Below, in pieces: positions 63,401 to 64,000 of a stretch of 64,000 bases of DNA. The notes under the pieces are model-generated. The model saw only the letters and a program-made list of their open reading frames with translations. It did no database searches and had not been told where the DNA came from. This DNA is from Porphyromonas sp. COT-290 OH3588 (GTDB lineage: Bacteria; Bacteroidota; Bacteroidia; Bacteroidales; Porphyromonadaceae), in the NCBI RefSeq assembly GCF_000769075.1, contig NZ_JRFC01000014.1, forward strand, positions 390,382 to 454,381. The letters run 5' to 3'. Position 1 is the stretch's first letter. Each line of letters begins with the position of its first letter. Both the position numbers and the translations under genes were made by a program.

Positions 63401-63653
63401 CTGCCATCATGGGCGCATTGATCATCTTCATCGCTGCCGCCCTCAGACTCTCGGCCGAGTACTGACGTGTAACCGTGTAGACGGGGAGGTTTGAGCTGGT
63501 ATGCGACGCCATAGCTCGCAAACCATTAGATTGCTCTCGCTCAATGGTAAAGCTCTTTGGCTTGCCTCCGAATGACTGCTGTGCCTCAAGGCTCGTGCAG
63601 GTAAATAGGAGCGAGCCAGCTAGAATAAGAAAGATGTTCTTCAACTGCTTCAT
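60447..63653 (-). CDS. Lysyl-endopeptidase-like S1 serine protease with T9SS sorting domain
   Basis: The 1068-residue secreted protease has a signal peptide (residues 1-24) and a propeptide of about 190 residues. A trypsin-fold domain at about 215-460 follows, with the triad His271 (VTAGHC), Asp330 (EYSDGMLLKL) and Ser412 (EGGSSGGSLF). Many cysteines in this domain suggest disulfides, as in Achromobacter Lys-C and Porphyromonas PepK, so Lys-Xaa specificity is likely but inferred. Fibronectin-like and jelly-roll-like segments fill residues 480-980. The end (LSVYPNPVRYEAVVEGV to KFVVD, about 995-1068) is a type A T9SS sorting domain. It lies next to the SusC/D cluster but has its own terminator, so it is a separate unit. 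Confidence 0.92.
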   Translation of the reverse strand: MKQLKNIFLILAGSLLFTCTSLEAQQSFGGKPKSFTIEREQSNGLRAMASHTSSNLPVYTVTRQYSAESLRAAAMKMINAPMMAGEAIAVDYNLIRDGVRTELADGSVTYRMQIKGMNAKSIYLFFSRFEIPRGGKLYVYDVDRTTILGAYTDQTNPSGGEFAVEPIRGEELILEYEAPKALPLPRIIIDAVGYLYYDLQTHALYQKAGEDEERTGCQVDANCEQGEGWDDQKNSIVQILLKKGSHIEMCSGTLLNNTNEDFAPYIVTAGHCAAHKEGTYNFPPSDLNRWVFSFHYIKPSCSRSTIGSIEAKSLVGCSKLAYLPMHEYSDGMLLKLNQDIPLSYRVYYSGWDRQEQVPDKGVSLHHPLGDAMKIAVFDKKPRVDKWDGHNKGAENAYLVMTFAHGETEGGSSGGSLFDAKTNLLVGTLTGGQETLKCLPNSESFYGRLAYHWDKFKDKGADKRMDIYLDPKTQGKALSLKGTYRGDNRYLYPVTKVEALRSLKQKNLVQLTWHSPKDVDRTGSGKLYYDIRRGEVILERIEHTAGKLLYTYVDDIDAQFGADADLAYSVRTVLVQDNGRTDWTSWSEPVGVYLGQLTEELKPSVVDKTIQWQEPVLYQEWTRVPRNADDPRFASIPTAYIPKYEGVQIATQGSIKFAEKWPIGSLYHTRDLLQYATAYITQIQVLPRKAGESFRINLDHGNGPVFRPNSFADPRPDDKLYKRRLIVKVPSSWKSGWITVKLDEPLKVYPEYMLRVGFETANNQKPSSMSYMRLEETDQRYRFVGPLVMASVNSREEWYQIYFMSRVHKFLPEFWQGNMAFRLIVSNSSTPLEQELKDADVPSYSSALPALPRPIAYDVIVGGQKEATVQAEAGKQSFSYTPKQTNLSAYSIRPVYESVPTSLDAPSARREVAVTISNQGPGKVKLYGYPEGTKTVKEKSVIWLDAYPKEGYSLTSLVVNGKEIYPSSEVWVGSEALNVVAKFEKSKDTGLDALAPKTDLSVYPNPVRYEAVVEGVAPNSLVKIYSLDGRLMHQVEAVGSSVKLNATGWPAGMYFVQTEDGRSTKFVVD

Positions 63654-63748
63654 AGCTCTTAGTTTTGAAATACTATTTTTCGGTTAATACTTATGTTAGG
63701 GTTAGGATAATCTGGTCTTATAGAACCTAAATAAAATAGAACGTGAAA

Positions 63749-63779
63749 CAAAGGTCTAATTTTCTCCCCAAACAGCAAA
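63749..63779 (-). promoter_or_regulatory. Candidate promoter of the T9SS protease gene
   Basis: On the minus strand TTTG-N19-GACCTTTG fits the Bacteroidota promoter except for G in place of T at the first -7 base. The leader would be about 90 nt. Confidence 0.5.
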
Positions 63780-63827
63780 ATATTGCGCTAGCTTATTTAC
63801 AACAAACCAACGAACCTCCTTTAACAA

Positions 63828-63861
63828 AATAAGGCCGTACACGTTGGTGTACGACCTTATT
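63828..63861. terminator. Hairpin downstream of the rRNA operon
   Basis: AATAAGG-C-CGTACAC pairs with GTGTACG-A-CCTTATT with one mismatch and a 4-nt loop. T-rich sequence follows on both strands. On the minus strand it should end rRNA transcription before the protease promoter. Confidence 0.75.
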
Positions 63862-63939
63862 GATTTTTTCTCTAATCAGATGCGTATATGACACTCCCCG
63901 ACCTCCCTTGGTCCTTTGCTAGCTCTATAAACGAGAAGA

Positions 63940-63965
63940 GGGAGTCAGCCTTACGACTAACTCCC
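63940..63965 (-). terminator. First hairpin after 5S rRNA
   Basis: GGGAGTCAG and CTAACTCCC pair with one bulge, directly 12 bp past the 5S 3' end on the minus strand. It may be a processing or termination hairpin. Confidence 0.5.
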
Positions 63966-63976
63966 CCCCTACTAAA

Positions 63977-64000
63977 ACTGGCGGCTACCTACTCTCCCAC
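63977..64000 (-). rRNA. rrf: 5S ribosomal RNA, 3' end only
   Basis: The minus strand at the window edge reads GTGGGAGAGTAGGTAGCC then GCCAGT, the conserved 3' end of bacterial 5S rRNA. The rest, and presumably 23S and 16S, lies beyond the window. Only 24 bases are seen, but the motif is highly specific. Confidence 0.85.

Overview
The window reads as chromosomal DNA from an anaerobic Bacteroidota bacterium of the Porphyromonas type. Support comes from a fused LpxC-FabZ protein, SusC/SusD outer-membrane genes, two proteins ending in type IX secretion (T9SS) sorting domains, a lysyl-endopeptidase-like secreted protease, a strict-anaerobe type Hcp, GldE, and many promoters of the Bacteroidota form TTTG-N19-21-TAnnTTTG. 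No transposase, integrase, phage gene or CRISPR array was found. The species cannot be fixed from this sequence alone.

Layout. 1-3.1 kb (minus): a truncated lipoprotein gene, rsmI, a YycJ/WalJ-like metallo-hydrolase and a type I asparaginase. 3.1-4.6 kb is gene-poor and carries a strong inverted repeat. 4.6-6.6 kb (minus): a TPR/AraC membrane regulator. 7.7-9.4 kb: hcp behind a CRP/FNR-like operator. 9.5-14.9 kb (minus): tRNA-His, tkt-rpiB, a short-chain dehydrogenase, pdxB and a DUF3467 gene. 16-19.3 kb (plus): a glucosaminidase/LysM protein and a T9SS-secreted leucine-rich-repeat protein. 19.4-26.4 kb (plus): a compact seven-gene run, purM - membrane protein - prfA - pyrF - lpxD - lpxC/fabZ - lpxA, with one strong promoter and one strong terminator. 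27-32.7 kb (plus): a TonB-dependent receptor, tRNA-Leu, then yihY - small basic protein - tadA - rnz. 32.7-41.8 kb (minus): a giant alpha-2-macroglobulin-like protein, a DUF389 protein, ribosomal protein L31 type B, a lipoprotein and tRNA-Pro. 41.9-48.5 kb (plus): gldE with a phosphopantetheinyl transferase, dapA with a patatin, and a class I fumarase. 49-63.7 kb (minus): an M16 protease, a thioredoxin-like protein, two small lipoproteins, SusD, SusC, and a large T9SS-exported trypsin-fold protease. The window ends in the 3' end of a 5S rRNA gene, so an rRNA operon lies just beyond on the minus strand.

How the genes work together. The right-hand third looks like a protein-utilisation region: a secreted Lys-specific-type protease, a SusC/SusD importer with accessory lipoproteins, a periplasmic or envelope thioredoxin, and an M16 peptidase. 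The centre is core envelope biosynthesis (lipid A, fatty acid) tied to translation termination and nucleotide synthesis.

The most unusual feature is a family of diverged intergenic elements, about 260 bp each. There are six copies in this 64 kb (one partial), in both orientations and always outside genes. Each has a conserved 83-bp module with an internal stem, a spacer of 81-86 nt in four of the five full copies, and a second conserved 90-bp module. They carry no recognisable gene. A second genome-wide pattern is a shared terminator hairpin style with a GGGGCTGTG-type stem.
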